This document shows positions 36,697 through 48,369 of a stretch of 64,000 bases of DNA, piece by piece. This DNA comes from Planctomycetota bacterium (GTDB lineage Bacteria; Planctomycetota; J058; J103), in NCBI GenBank assembly GCA_026004615.1, contig BPJM01000011.1, positions 62,001-126,000 on the forward strand, given 5' to 3'. The notes below the pieces were generated by a model. The model was not told where the DNA came from and made no database searches. It was given only the letters and a program-made list of their open reading frames with translations. Position 1 is the stretch's first letter. Each line of letters opens with the position of its first letter. The translations under genes and the position numbers were made by a program.

Positions 36697-37493
36697 GGCT
36701 CGCGCCCTCCCTGAGCCAGCTCTGCCCGCTCGATCACCGCGGCGAGCTCATAGCCGCTCGCCGCGACCGCCGCGCGCAGCGCCGCGGCGCTCACCGAATC
36801 GCCGGCGAGCACGGTGGCCTGCCCGCGCTCGTAGTCGACCGCGGCGGCTGCCACCCCCTCCAGGCCGGCCAGCCGCGCCTGGAGCGCGGCCGCGCAGCCC
36901 GCGCAGCTCATGCCCTCGATGCGCAGCGTCCACCGCCACCGCGCGGCGGGCCGGGCGGGCTCGCCACCGGTGCTGGCGGTGGCCGCCGCAGCGGGCCCGC
37001 CCCCGTGGCGCGCGCCGCCGCTCGCGAGCAGCCAGCCGGCGTATTCGGGGAACAGGGCGAAGGCCAGCACGAGCGCGCTCACCACCCACAGCATGGCCCG
37101 GTTCGCGGTCCTGAGCGCGCGGGGGGCGGCCTCGCCCCCGCTCGTGCAGCACGCCGCGCTCGGCGGCGCCGCTCCCTCGGCCGCCGAGCACGCCCCTTCC
37201 GCCCCCGCCGCCGCGCCGCCCGCAGCGGCGGGCATGCGCGGCCGCCGGTAGCTGAGGTAGAACGCCACCGCGAGCAGCGCGAAGGCCAGCGGCAGCACCA
37301 CCGGCCGCCACGCCTCGAAGCGCGCCGCCAGCGCCCCTCCCGACAGGCCGAGCGCGAGCAGCACCAGCGGCAGCCAGCAGCAGGCCGAGGCGAGCAGCGC
37401 CGCCAGCAGCGCCCCGAGCTGCGCGAGCCCGCCCGCATGGAGCCGCAGCCCTCCGGCGGCCCGGGCTGCGGGCTCCCCGTCCGTCCCGGACAT
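36693..37493 (-). CDS. merTP: MerT-MerP fusion mercury transporter
   Basis: 266 residues joining a MerT-like membrane part and a heavy-metal-associated domain. The first helix carries the vicinal cysteine pair (LLASACCWLPLVLLALGLSG). Two more helices follow, with a Cys-rich loop (ACCTSGGE) between. The C-terminal domain has the metal-binding GMSCAGC. Imports Hg(II) for reduction by MerA. ATG 37493 is chosen because AGGAGG lies six bases before it. Confidence 0.88.
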   Translation of the reverse strand: MSGTDGEPAARAAGGLRLHAGGLAQLGALLAALLASACCWLPLVLLALGLSGGALAARFEAWRPVVLPLAFALLAVAFYLSYRRPRMPAAAGGAAAGAEGACSAAEGAAPPSAACCTSGGEAAPRALRTANRAMLWVVSALVLAFALFPEYAGWLLASGGARHGGGPAAAATASTGGEPARPAARWRWTLRIEGMSCAGCAAALQARLAGLEGVAAAAVDYERGQATVLAGDSVSAAALRAAVAASGYELAAVIERAELAQGGREP

Positions 37494-37518
37494 GTGCACC
37501 CTCCTCATGCCTTCGGCT

Positions 37519-37932
37519 TCACAACGCCTGTTCGGCCCCCTGCAGGGCAGCCAGGATCGGGCAATCGGTGGCGGGCAGCGAGCCCTCGCATTCCTGGACG
37601 AGACGGCCCAGCGCCCGGCGCATCCGGCGCAGCGCGGCGATGCGGCGGTCGATCTGCGCGAGCTTGCTGCGCGCGCGCACGAGCACCTCCCCGCACCGGG
37701 CCCCCGGCCGCGCGCGCAGAGAGAGCAGCTCGCCGATCTCCGCGAGCGAGAAGCCGAGCCGGCGCGCCCGCTGGATGAAGCGCACGCGGAGCACGTCCCG
37801 CTCGGAGTAGAGCCGGTGGTTGGCAGCGCTGCGCGGTGGCGCGGGCACCAGCCCCCGCCGCTCGTAGTAGTACACCGTCTGCAGGTTCACCCCCGCGCGC
37901 GCGGCGAGCTCCCCGATCCGCAGACCCCGCAT
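37519..37932 (-). CDS. merR: Mercury-responsive MerR regulator
   Basis: 137 residues: winged helix (LRIGELAARAGVNLQTVYYYERRGL), dimer helix, and the three Hg-binding cysteines in the spacing of MerR (ARCGEV, ECEG, TDCPIL). Encoded first in the same strand and probably the same transcript as merTP and merA, unlike the divergent arrangement of Tn501-type operons. Confidence 0.9.
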   Translation of the reverse strand: MRGLRIGELAARAGVNLQTVYYYERRGLVPAPPRSAANHRLYSERDVLRVRFIQRARRLGFSLAEIGELLSLRARPGARCGEVLVRARSKLAQIDRRIAALRRMRRALGRLVQECEGSLPATDCPILAALQGAEQAL

Positions 37933-37961
37933 GCCGGCCCCTGCCTCCCTGCGGCCTCCCG

Positions 37962-37984
37962 CCTATAGCTCACTACAGCTCTGG
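37962..37984 (-). promoter_or_regulatory. Probable MerR operator in the mer promoter
   Basis: On the minus strand the sequence CTGTAGTGAGCTATAG forms a near-perfect dyad (CTGTAG/CTATAG, one mismatch) of the CTGTAG-N4-CTACAG type bound by MerR-family proteins. It lies about 30 bp before the merR start, where a long-spacer promoter would be expected. I could not place the -35 box. Confidence 0.5.
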
Positions 37985-38211
37985 CGGCGGTGCTATTCCC
38001 GCCGCGCTGCCGGGCCAGCACCACCCGCCCGAGCAGGCCGGGCTCGAGGCCCGCGCGTGCGCCGCGGTGTGCAAGGGGAGGCGCCCGAGCCCACCAGCGC
38101 CCGGGAATAACGCGCGCAGGCGATCGGTCTCGAGCGGTGGGCGGCAGCGCCGGGCAGCGCCGCCCGGTCCCTCGCCCCCGGGGACAGTGCGGTTGGCGGA
38201 GGTGCAACGGG

Positions 38212-38644
38212 ATGGCGACGATCCAGGAGACCTACGGGCGGCCACCGCTGGTCATCGACGCCCGGGCGACGGTCGCCCAGGCGGCGCGGCTCATGGTGGA
38301 CCCGCGGCGTCGGCGCGCTGGTGGTGGTGGACGAGGCGGGCGAGCCGCTCGGGGTGCTGGATGAGCGCGAGCTGGTGCGCGCGGTGCTCGCGCCGTGCCG
38401 GGACGCCTGCGCCACCGCCGGTCACCGAGGTGGCGCGGAGCGTGCCGGTCGTCTCGCCGCGCGAGCACGCCGAGCGGGTGCTCCGAGCTCATGCGGCAGC
38501 ACGGGTACCCGGTACCTGCTCGTCAAGGACGGAGCGCGGCTGGCCGGCGTCGCCTCGATGCGGGACGTGATCCGGGCGCTGTTGGCCGAGCGCGAGGAGG
38601 AGCTGCGCCACCTCAGCTCGTATCTGAGCGGCGGGCGGAGCTGA
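38212..38644 (+). CDS. CBS-domain pair protein, several frameshifts
   Basis: A small protein of about 143 residues after repair, made of two CBS domains: TYGRPPLVIDARATVAQAAR LMVD (two pieces), VVVDEAGEPLGVLDERELV, then SVPVVSPREHAERVL and YLLVKDGARLAGVASMRDVI. These bind adenine nucleotides in other proteins. The frame breaks at least four times between 38300 and 38510 while conserved CBS residues remain. It is probably intact in the organism. Preceded by GGAGG eight bases before ATG 38212. The 279 bp between merR and this gene hold only the mer promoter. Confidence 0.65.
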
Positions 38645-38781
38645 AGGCCGAGCTCCTGGCCCGGCGGTGGCCGTGCCGTGCGCCGCCGCGGGAGCGGGGC
38701 GGAGCCGTGCGTGGCCGGACGGCACCGGCGGGCGCGGAACGATCGTATCTCTTTTCCAGATCGTCGGTTATCGCACCAGCG

Positions 38782-38810
38782 CTGGCAGCTCCCCGCAGGC
38801 GTGCTATGCT
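38782..38810 (+). promoter_or_regulatory. Candidate sigma-70 promoter of the small secreted protein
   Basis: CTGGCA and TATGCT are separated by exactly 17 bp, about 75 bp before the ATG at 38887. The stretch just upstream is more AT-rich than its surroundings. Confidence 0.45.
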
Positions 38811-38886
38811 TGTCGCGGTCGGAGTGGACCTCCCGCCCCGAGGCAAGGCGCAAGGGGCGGGGCAGGCGGACAGAGGAGGGAGAGCC

Positions 38887-39249
38887 ATGTTGCCGCGAGT
38901 CGCGCTCGGTGCGAGCGTGTTCGCGGCGGCGGGTGCCCTGGCGCTGGGCCTGGCGCTGCCGGTCAGCGGGGGCGGGCAGGATTGTGAATTCTGCGGCGGT
39001 GGCCCGCGCCCGAAGTTACCTCCGATCCACGAACGAGGGGTCGTGCAGTTTACCGACTCCAACTCGGGCAAGTGCCACTTTGCTGCCGCTGCCGCGAAGC
39101 GGGCATTGTCGGGTGGGGGAGTGGCAGAGGTCGCATCGGACGGGGGCAGCAACGGCGCTATCGCGCCGTGCGGCGGTGGGCCTGGACCCAAGCCGCCCGG
39201 CCCTCCAGTCATTACGACGACCTTTGAGGTCACCTACGTGGGTAGCTAG
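38887..39249 (+). CDS. Small secreted protein of unknown function
   Basis: 120 residues, strong ribosome site (AGGAGGGAGAG). Signal peptide GASVFAAAGALALGLALPVSG, then a Cys pair (CEFCGGG) and a Gly/Pro-rich, mostly disordered chain with further single cysteines (KCHF, APCGGG). I do not recognise a family. It ends 2 bp before the anchored HEAT-repeat protein, suggesting a shared role at the cell surface or periplasm. Confidence 0.65.
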   Translation: MLPRVALGASVFAAAGALALGLALPVSGGGQDCEFCGGGPRPKLPPIHERGVVQFTDSNSGKCHFAAAAAKRALSGGGVAEVASDGGSNGAIAPCGGGPGPKPPGPPVITTTFEVTYVGS

Positions 39250-39251
39250 GC

Positions 39252-40498
39252 GTGCGCGGACCGCGGCGCGCCACCGGCGCGGGCCCGCGGGTAGGGCTCG
39301 GGCTCGGGCTCCTGGTCGCGGGGGCGATCCTCGGCTGGGAGGCGCTCCGGAGCCCGAGCCCGCCCGCCCCGGATCTCCCCCCGCGAGCGGCTCGCGCCGC
39401 GTGCTGCGGCGCCCTTTTTGCCTGAGGCCGGTGCGCGCGCGGGCGCGCGCCGCGCCGAGCTCGCGACCGCAGAGGAGCCGGCACCGACGCCGAGTCCTGC
39501 ACTTATTGCCCGCAGCCCGGAGCAGGCCGCGACCGCCCCTCGGGCTCGCGCAGCCGAGCCCGCCCCGCCCCGCGGCCCCGTGCCCGCGGGCTCGCTCGCG
39601 GCGCTGCACGAGCAGCTGGCGCTGTTGCGCGCGCTCGCGGACAGGCGCGATCTCGAGGCGGCGAGCGAGCAGCTGATCGAGCTCGCGCGGCTGGTGGCCG
39701 GCGATCCCCAGGCGCGCGCCGCCCTGCAGCAACTGCTGCTCGATCCCGCCGCCGATGTGCGCGATCGCGGGATCGCGGCGCTCGTGCTCGGCCGGCTCGT
39801 CGATCCCGTCTCCACCCAGCTCCTGCTCGATGTGCTCGAGCACGACCCGGAGGAGAGCGTGCGCGAGCTCGCCGCCATGGGGCTGTCGCACGGGCGCGAT
39901 CCGCTGGTGCTCGAGGTGGACGACCTGCTCGTGCACCGGCTGGGGCTGCCCGCGGCGGTGGGCCGCATCGTCGAAGACGACGTGCGCCAGGCGCTCGTGC
40001 AGCTCGCGCTGAACGAGCCCCGGCTCGGCTTCGTCGCGCTGGGCGCGCTCGCCGGCAGCGCGCGCGAGCCCGAGGTCATCGACGCGGCGCTGCGCGTGGC
40101 GGCCGACGAGCGCCGCCCGCTCGAGCAGCGGCTCATGGCGCTGCAGCTCCTGCGCCGCTCGGAGGGCGCCGGCGGGGAGCATGCGCCGATCCTCGCGCTC
40201 GCGCGCAGCCCCGGGGACGAGCGGCTGCGCGCCGGGGCGGTGCGGGCGCTCGGCACCGTCCCTGCGCCCCAGGCGCTGCAGGCGCTGTTCGAGTTCGGCG
40301 GCGATGCGAGCGCCGCCGTCCGCGAGGCGGTCGCCATCGCGCTCTACGAGCAGGCGCGCCGCACCGCCGATGCGCCCACCCGCGAGGCGATCCACCGGGC
40401 GCTCGTCCCGGCTCGCGACCGCTCGGATGCCGACGCGCAGCGTGCGCGCCCGCGCCCAGCAGGCGCTGGAGCAGCTCGGCCGGCAGAGCGCGCGCTGA
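39252..40498 (+). CDS. Membrane-anchored HEAT-repeat protein, two frameshifts
   Basis: About 415 residues after repair. From GTG 39252 an N-terminal helix (VGLGLGLLVAGAILGW) anchors it. A Pro/Ala-rich linker follows, then at least five HEAT-like helical repeats such as RDRGIAALVLGRLVDP, EESVRELAAMGLSHG, ERLRAGAVRALG and AAVREAVAIALYEQ. The frame breaks near 39400 and again near 40432, after which QQALEQLGRQSAR ends at 40498. HEAT arrays bind proteins; partner unknown. A 100-bp piece of its coding region recurs at 40986. Confidence 0.7.
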
Positions 40499-40654
40499 GC
40501 CGGTGCGGAAGTAAGTGCGAACGAACGGGCGCCGGAGCGCGCCCGCCCCTGCGCGTGCGCGGAGCGAGGAAAACAGCGGCGCCTGCGCCCGCGGTTTGCC
40601 ACTGCGCCGGGTGCGCCCTCGATGGGCCCGCGCCTGCCTGCGCGCCGGCTCGCT

Positions 40655-40985
40655 CTGCCGCGGTGGCGGGCGGAGCGGATCGCTTCCTCGCGCCCTTTGC
40701 GCAGGCCTTCCTCGCGCCCTCGGCGGCTGCCGGCGCGCTCGATGCCGGAGATGGAGCGCAGCCTGCCCTTGTCCTCCTCGGCGTGGATGTGCTCCGCCGG
40801 GCGCTCTTCGAGTCCCCGCGGCAGCGCCGGGATCCCGTCGACCGCCAGGAACCATACCCGCACGACGCGCCGGTCGAACCCGATCTCATAGAGCCGGCGC
40901 ATCATGGCGAGCTTCTCGCGCCAGCGCCGTTCCGGCCGGCCGCGCCTACAGAGCGCCACCAGGTGCGCGAGCGTGATCACCGCGA
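40655..40985 (-). pseudogene. Remnant of an Rpn/PD-(D/E)XK nuclease family gene (copy 1)
   Basis: Encodes only the second half of the family protein seen complete at 50564: FAVITLAHLVALCRRGRPE, KLAMMRRLYEIGFDRRVVRV, then RREEGLRKGREE-type repeats. The catalytic N-terminal half is missing. It is cut off at its 5' side where HEAT-gene sequence begins. 40499-40654 contains nothing else recognisable. Confidence 0.75.
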
Positions 40986-41090
40986 AGGGATCGCGGCGCT
41001 ACTGCTCGGCCGGCTCGTCGATCCCGTCTCCACCCAGCCGCCGCTCGATGGGCTGGAGGCACGAGCCGGAGCGAAGCGTGCGCCAACCGG
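40986..41090 (+). repeat. Transplanted fragment of the HEAT-repeat gene
   Basis: About 100 bp encoding GIAALLLGRLVDPVSTQPPL closely match 39767-39870 (GIAALVLGRLVDPVSTQLLL). The join with the Rpn remnant falls at shared GGGATCGCGG bases, pointing to recombination at microhomology. Confidence 0.75.
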
Positions 41091-41133
41091 CGGCACGCTT
41101 GGAGCCCGGCCGTGGCGCGGCTAGACTCTCCGC

Positions 41134-41562
41134 ATGCAGACCGTGCTCTTCGCCTGCACGCACAACGCCGGCCGCTCGCAGATGGCGGCGGCCTGGTTCC
41201 AGCGGCTCGCCGACCCGGGCAAGGCGCAGGCCATCTCGGCCGGCACCGAGCCCGCCGCGCGCGTGCACCCGGCGGTGGTGGCGGCCATGCGCGAGGTGGG
41301 GATCGAGCTGGAGGGCGTGCGCCCGCGGCTGCTGACCGCGGAGCTCGCGCGCGGGGCGAGCCTGCTCGTCACCATGGGCTGCGGCGAGCGCTGCCCGCAC
41401 GTGCCCGGGCTCCGGCGGCTGGACTGGGAGCTGGAGGACCCCAAGGACCAGCCGCTCGCGCGCGTGCGCGCGATCCGCGACCGGATCCGCGAGCTGGTGT
41501 GCGAGCTGCTCCGCGCCGAGGGCTGGGGCCGCCCCGGGCCGGCGGAACAGCCCGCGCGCTGA
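41134..41562 (+). CDS. arsC: Arsenate reductase, low-molecular-weight phosphatase type
   Basis: 142 residues with the phosphatase P-loop ACTHNAGRSQMA at the N-terminus and the Cys-rich LVTMGCGERCPHVPG loop typical of thioredoxin-linked ArsC, followed by the Asp of WELEDPKDQPL. Reduces arsenate to arsenite using three cysteines. No arsenite pump or ArsR is found in the window, so it is isolated from the usual operon. It lies in the mosaic region but looks intact. Confidence 0.88.
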   Translation: MQTVLFACTHNAGRSQMAAAWFQRLADPGKAQAISAGTEPAARVHPAVVAAMREVGIELEGVRPRLLTAELARGASLLVTMGCGERCPHVPGLRRLDWELEDPKDQPLARVRAIRDRIRELVCELLRAEGWGRPGPAEQPAR

Positions 41563-41625
41563 ACGGACGGCTCTGCGCTGCGGCATCACCACCGGCGCCG
41601 CAGCCCCGCCTCGGGCAGCCGGGCC

Positions 41626-41980
41626 TCAGCCGACCGGCCCGGGCAAGAGCGAGACCCCTTCGACGAGCAGCCGCTCCAGCCGCCGATCGCGCTGGCGGCG
41701 CCGCCGCTCCAGCTCCGCGCGTGTGAGCGGAAAGACATCCACCGGCACCGGAAGATCCACCGGTAGACAGGCCGGCACGCGTGCGGCAGGGTGCGGCTCC
41801 TCAGAGCGGGCGAGCACGATCAAAAGGCCCGCATCGCTGCCCGGGGCGTGATCGCTCGCGCGCATACGAGCCGAACAGCACCACCTGCTCGACCGCCGGA
41901 TCGCGCGCCGCCAGCTCTTCGGCGAAGCGCTGGCAGGCTCGGATCACATCCTCACGGCGCGGTGCCCGGATGATGCGCAC
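41626..41980 (-). CDS. MNT-type nucleotidyltransferase, frameshifted, altered active site
   Basis: About 115 residues. The fold is recognisable from VIRACQRFAEELAARDPAVEQVVLFGSYARE (shown here only as family context) and APGSDAGLLIVL. MNT enzymes need GSDxD; here the second Asp is Gly, so catalysis may be lost. The frame breaks near 41870. Lies just after a HEPN gene, the usual toxin-antitoxin partner. Start taken at GTG 41980. Confidence 0.65.
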
Positions 41981-42277
41981 AGCGCTCGATGATCGCCTGC
42001 GCATGGCCCAGCGCGCGCTCGGCATCCGGCGCGGCGTAGTAGTCCATGGACGCGCCCGATTCGCAGCCGTTCGGATAGTGCGCGGACACGCAGTAGCGGT
42101 CCAGCTCCTTCTCCCGCTCGATCAGTCGGCTCGCCGAACGCAGCGGCTCGGCGAGCCGCGCGAGCAGATCGCTCACCACGTGTCCCCACGCCTCGGGATG
42201 CAGACGCCGGTAGAGCGCCTTCGCGGCCTGTTCCGCCGCCTGGTGCGCGCAGAAGCACGCCCACTCGTGGAGCCCCT
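41952..42277 (-). pseudogene. HEPN-domain protein, 5'-truncated
   Basis: Typical HEPN core: LHEWACFCAHQAAEQAAKAL, then LDRYCVSAHYPNG and DYYAAPDAERALGHAQAII at the C-terminus. The expected N-terminal helix and start codon are replaced by sequence from an Rpn-family gene on the other strand at about 42278. HEPN/MNT pairs form toxin-antitoxin or regulatory modules. With one partner truncated and the other altered, this pair is probably dead. Confidence 0.65.
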
Positions 42278-42923
42278 TCGCCGCCGCGAGCGGCGGGCCG
42301 AGCTCGAGCGGAGCCGCAATCCCTTCGCGGTGATCACGCTCGCGCACCTGGTGGCGCTCTCGACGCGGGGGCGCCCGGAGCTGCGCTACCGGGAGAAGCT
42401 CGCCATGCTGCGCCGGCTCTACGGGCTCGGGCGTCGGCCGGCGCGCTGTGCGGCTGTTGTTCCTGGTAGTAGACTGGATCCTGGCGCTGCCGGCCGAGCT
42501 GGACGAGCGCCTGGCCGAGCAGGCTCCACGCCGAGGAGGAGAAGCGGCAGGTGCGCTACATCTCCAGTTTCGAGCGCGTCGGCATCCGCAAGGGTCGCGA
42601 GCAGGGCATCCGCAAAGGGCGCGAGGAAGGCATTCGCAAGGGCCGCGAGGAGGGCATCCGCAAGGGTCGCGAGGAGCGAATCCGCAAGGGCCGCGAGGAG
42701 GGCATCCGCAAGGGCCGCGAGGAAGGGCTGCGGGCGGGCAGGCTGCTGGCGCTGCGCGAGGCCGTCGTGCGCTGCCTGCAGGCCCGCTTCGGCCCCCAGG
42801 CGCGCGAGTGCGCCGCGCAGCTCGCGCGCCTAAAGGACGCGCGCACACTGGAGCGGCTGGTCGGCGAGGCCGCCACGGTCGGCTCGCTGGGGGCCTTCGA
42901 AGAGCTGCTCCGGGGGGGCGTAG
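42278..42923 (+). pseudogene. Rpn/PD-(D/E)XK nuclease family gene, 5'-truncated (copy 2)
   Basis: Begins within ERRAELERSRNPFAVITLAH, the same place where copy 1 breaks, and runs through RGRPELRYREKLAMLRRLYG, VVDWILALPAELDERLAE, the GIRKGREE repeat region and a C-terminal helix LERLVGEAATVGSLGAFEEL. Frames break near 42440, 42530 and at a G7 run before TAG 42921. The N-terminal catalytic half is absent. The 3' flank resembles that of the full copy at 50564. Confidence 0.75.
42581..42724 (+). repeat. 24-bp tandem repeat encoding GIRKGREE
   Basis: Six consecutive 24-bp units, each coding an eight-residue charged segment, give a coiled-coil-like stretch. The copy at 50564 has fewer units with Leu for Ile. 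The unit number varies between copies, as expected for slippage. Confidence 0.85.
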
Positions 42924-43014
42924 GACTGCTGCGAGGCGGTGCTCGAGCCGCCGGTGCGCGGTCCGGTCCGGCATGCGCCTGCGTGGCGCAACAACCACCG
43001 GCAGGATACGCCTC

Positions 43015-43960
43015 TCGGCCCCCTCACCCCGACCCTCTCCCCCGCAAGCGGGGGAGAGGGAGTCCAGCGCTCGCCCCGCTCTTTCCGGACCCTCGCAGCG
43101 CAGCCCTCTTCCCGTAGGCAGGGGAGAGGAGCCGCGCAAGGCCATTCGAACCCTGATCGCCGCGGGGCTCTCACCCCAACCCTCTTCCCCGCAAGCGGGG
43201 GAGAGGGAGTCCAGCGCTCGCCCCGCTCTTTCCGGACCCTCGCAGCGCAGCCCTCTTCCAGTAGGCAGGGGAGAGGGCGTTCAGCGCTCGCCCGACGCCC
43301 TCTGTTCCCCCTCTCCCCACCGCGGAGAGGGCCGGGGTGAGGGGGCAAAGCGAGCTGCGCCAGCTCTCTTCCCGTCCCCCTCACCCCAACCCTCTCCCCC
43401 GCAAGCGGGGGAGAGGGAGTCGCAGTGCTCGACCGGCGGCGCTTCTCCTCTCCCTCTCCCCACCGGGGAGCGGGCCGGGGTGAGGGGGCAAGGCGAGCTG
43501 CGCCAGCCCTCTTCCCGTCCCCCTCACCCCAACCCTCGCCCCCGCAAGCGGGGGAGAGGAGCCGTCGCAGAGGCCATTCGACCCCTGCTCGTTCCGCGGC
43601 CCTCGCACCCCAACCCTCTTTCCCGCAGGCAGGGGAGAGGCCGTTCAGCGCTCGCCCCGCGCCCTCTGTTCTTCCTCTCCCCACCGGCGCTTTTCCTCTC
43701 CCTCTCCCCACCGGGGAGAGGGCCGGGGTGAGGGGGCGGTGCAAAGCGCGCTCGCTTGCCTTCTGCCTCTCCGCACGAGGGACGGAATGGGGGTGAGCAG
43801 GCGGTGCCGAGCCGGATCGCTCCCCGTGTTCCGCTGTACCGCACGCGGAACAGAGGGAGTCCAGCGCTCCAGCCGCGCGCCCTCTCCTCCCTCTCCCCAC
43901 CGGGGAGAGGGCGGGGGTGAGGGGGCGGTGCGAAATGCGGGAGCGCGCACGCCGCCCCCG
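43015..43960 (+). repeat. Array of GGGAGAGGG-type palindromic repeats (left array)
   Basis: About 950 bp of interspersed palindromes in two alternating forms: CCCTCACCCCAACCCTCTCC with a CCCCGCAAGCGGGG core, and CTCTCCCCACCGGGGAGAGG followed by GGGGTGAGGGGG. Spacers such as GCGAGCTGCGCCAGCTCTCT recur. The units occur in the opposite orientation at 51755-52860. Open frames here follow repeat periodicity and are not genes. Confidence 0.9.
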
Positions 43961-44004
43961 GCGCGAGCCGCGCCCCCTCCGCCCTGCCCCTCCGCCGGCG
44001 GCGC

Positions 44005-44900
44005 TCACGGTCCGGCGCCCGCCGGCCGGTTGCCGAGGTCGTTGAGCCGCCAGTCGTACTCGAGCCAGCGCACGGCGGGCTCCTGCCCGGCCTCGAGCAG
44101 CTGCTCGAGCCGCGGCACGTAGCGGGCGGCGTAGGCGAGCACCGAACCGGCCACCTGGACGAAGTCCCCGCCGTACCACTCATAGAGCTTCGTCAGCTCC
44201 ACGCTCCGGCCGTCCGGGGCCAGGCGGAACCAGCGCTCGTGCGCGTGCACGTACCTCGCCTGCTCTTCGAGCTGCTGCTCGAGCCGCGCGCCGGTGTACG
44301 CCTCCGCCCGCAGCGGCGGACAGCCGATCGCCGCACACACCAGCGCGAAGTGGATGCGCGGCTCGGCGAAGCGAGGCCGGATCTGCTCGTGCTCGAGCTG
44401 GTCCAGGGCTATAGCGCACCCCGGCGAGCTCCCAGCGCACCGCCTTCCAGCGCTGCTCGGCCGGGATGTCCAGGATCGAGCGCACCGGCCAGTGCTCCAG
44501 GATGAGCGCGAGCGTGAAGGCGTTGTAGGCATTGAGCAGCAGCGCCAGCTTCTCGTCCCGCCCCAGCGCCTCGAACGGCGCCTGCGCGAGCTCGGCGAGA
44601 TAGGCCTCCAGCTCCGCGCGCTCCGCCATGAGCCCCTGGTAGTCCACCCAGCCGCCCTCGCGCACGTGCGCGCGCAGCAGCGCGTCGTACCGCCCGTGGT
44701 CGAACACCGCGCCGCCGGGCTTGCGCTCGTAGGCCTCGGCGAGCTGGACCGCGGGCGGGCCGAACAGCTGCGCGAGACTCGCCCGCACTCGCTCCGCGTG
44801 TGCGCACGCTAGGATGGCCCCGCCGAGCAGCAGCACCGCCAGCGCCGCGGTGAGCAGCGTCGCCGCCCACGCTCGCCGAGCCGCCCCCCGGCGCCTTCAC
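44005..44900 (-). CDS. DUF547 domain protein, two frame breaks
   Basis: About 297 residues with an N-terminal signal-anchor (WAATLLTAALAVLLLGGAIL) and the DUF547 core: YDALLRAHVREGGWVDYQGL, LLLNAYNAFTLALILEHWPV, IHFALVCAAIGCPPLR and LYEWYGGDF. I take GTG 44900, which overlaps the VTT stop as GTGA. This requires one fewer G in the G6 run near 44887. A second break near 44415 is one extra C. Function of the family is not established; a transglutaminase or papain-like fold has been proposed. Confidence 0.75.
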
Positions 44901-45765
44901 GCCGCCGGCCCGCGCCCCGCCATGATCACCTCCTGCTCGGGCTGCCCGCCCGGCACGCCCTGCGCGGGCGCGGCCGCCGCCAGCTCGCCGCGCGGCGGCC
45001 GCCCCTGCGCAGCTGCGAGATCGGCCTGCTCGCGGATCGCGCGATAGGCGATGACCGCTGCGTAGATCGTGACCGCGGCGGTGGCGAGCAGTCCCACCGC
45101 CGTCAGCACCAGCCGCCCCGTGCTCGGTGCCGCCGCCGCGCCGGCGGCCACCTCCAGCCCCTGGCGCGCCGCATGCCCGAGGTAGACGTAGAGCAAGGTG
45201 CCCGGCAGCATGGCGAGCCAGCTCGCCAGCACGCACGGCCAGAAGCCGATCGCGGTCAGCCCGTAGAGATAGTTCTGGACGTTGAACGGCAGCGCCGGCG
45301 ACAACCGCAACAGCGCGACGATCTTCCAGCCCCGCTCCCCCACCGCGCGATCGATGGCGCGCACCTTCGGATAGTGCTCCAGCCAGCGCGCCACCCGCGC
45401 GCGCGCCACATGGCGCGCGATCAAAAAGCAGAGCGCCGCGCCGGCCGTCGAGGCGAGCGAGACCACGACCAGCCCCAGCCCGAGCCCGAAGACCGCCCCT
45501 GCCGCCAGGGTGAGCACCGATCCCGGGATGAGCAGCACCGTCGCCAGCACGTAGATCAGGCCGAAGACCACAGGCGCCACCGCCCCCAGGCCCTCGACCC
45601 ACGCGCTCAGGCGCCCGAGCGCCTCGCCGGCCGGCAGCACCCGTGCCAGCAACACCACCGCCACCGCGATCGCCACCACCGCCGCCGCGCGGATCGCGCA
45701 CGGGCGTGCCGCTGCACCCACGCCGTGAAACCGCTGCTCGGCGCCGGGGCCGGGGCTCGCCGCAC

Positions 45766-45769
<4 letters not shown>
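44897..45769 (-). CDS. VTT-domain (TVP38/TMEM64 family) membrane protein
   Basis: 290 residues with five to six hydrophobic helices and the VTT signature region: LATVLLIPGSVLTLAAGAVF, FLIARHVARARVARWLE and the re-entrant LRLSPALPFNVQNYLYGLT. Relatives move lipids across membranes or act in membrane homeostasis. Start GTG 45769 overlaps the preceding stop by 4 bp, so the four genes from 48370 to 44005 are translationally linked. Confidence 0.82.
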
Positions 45770-48261
<2,492 letters not shown>

Positions 48262-48369
48262 GGCTTCGCTCCTCCGCGCAGCTGGGGGCGGCCGCAGCTC
48301 CGCCGCTTCCGTCCCGGTGTCCGCCCACCAGGCGCCGCCCCCCGCGCACGTATGCAGGGGCGGCGCCAG

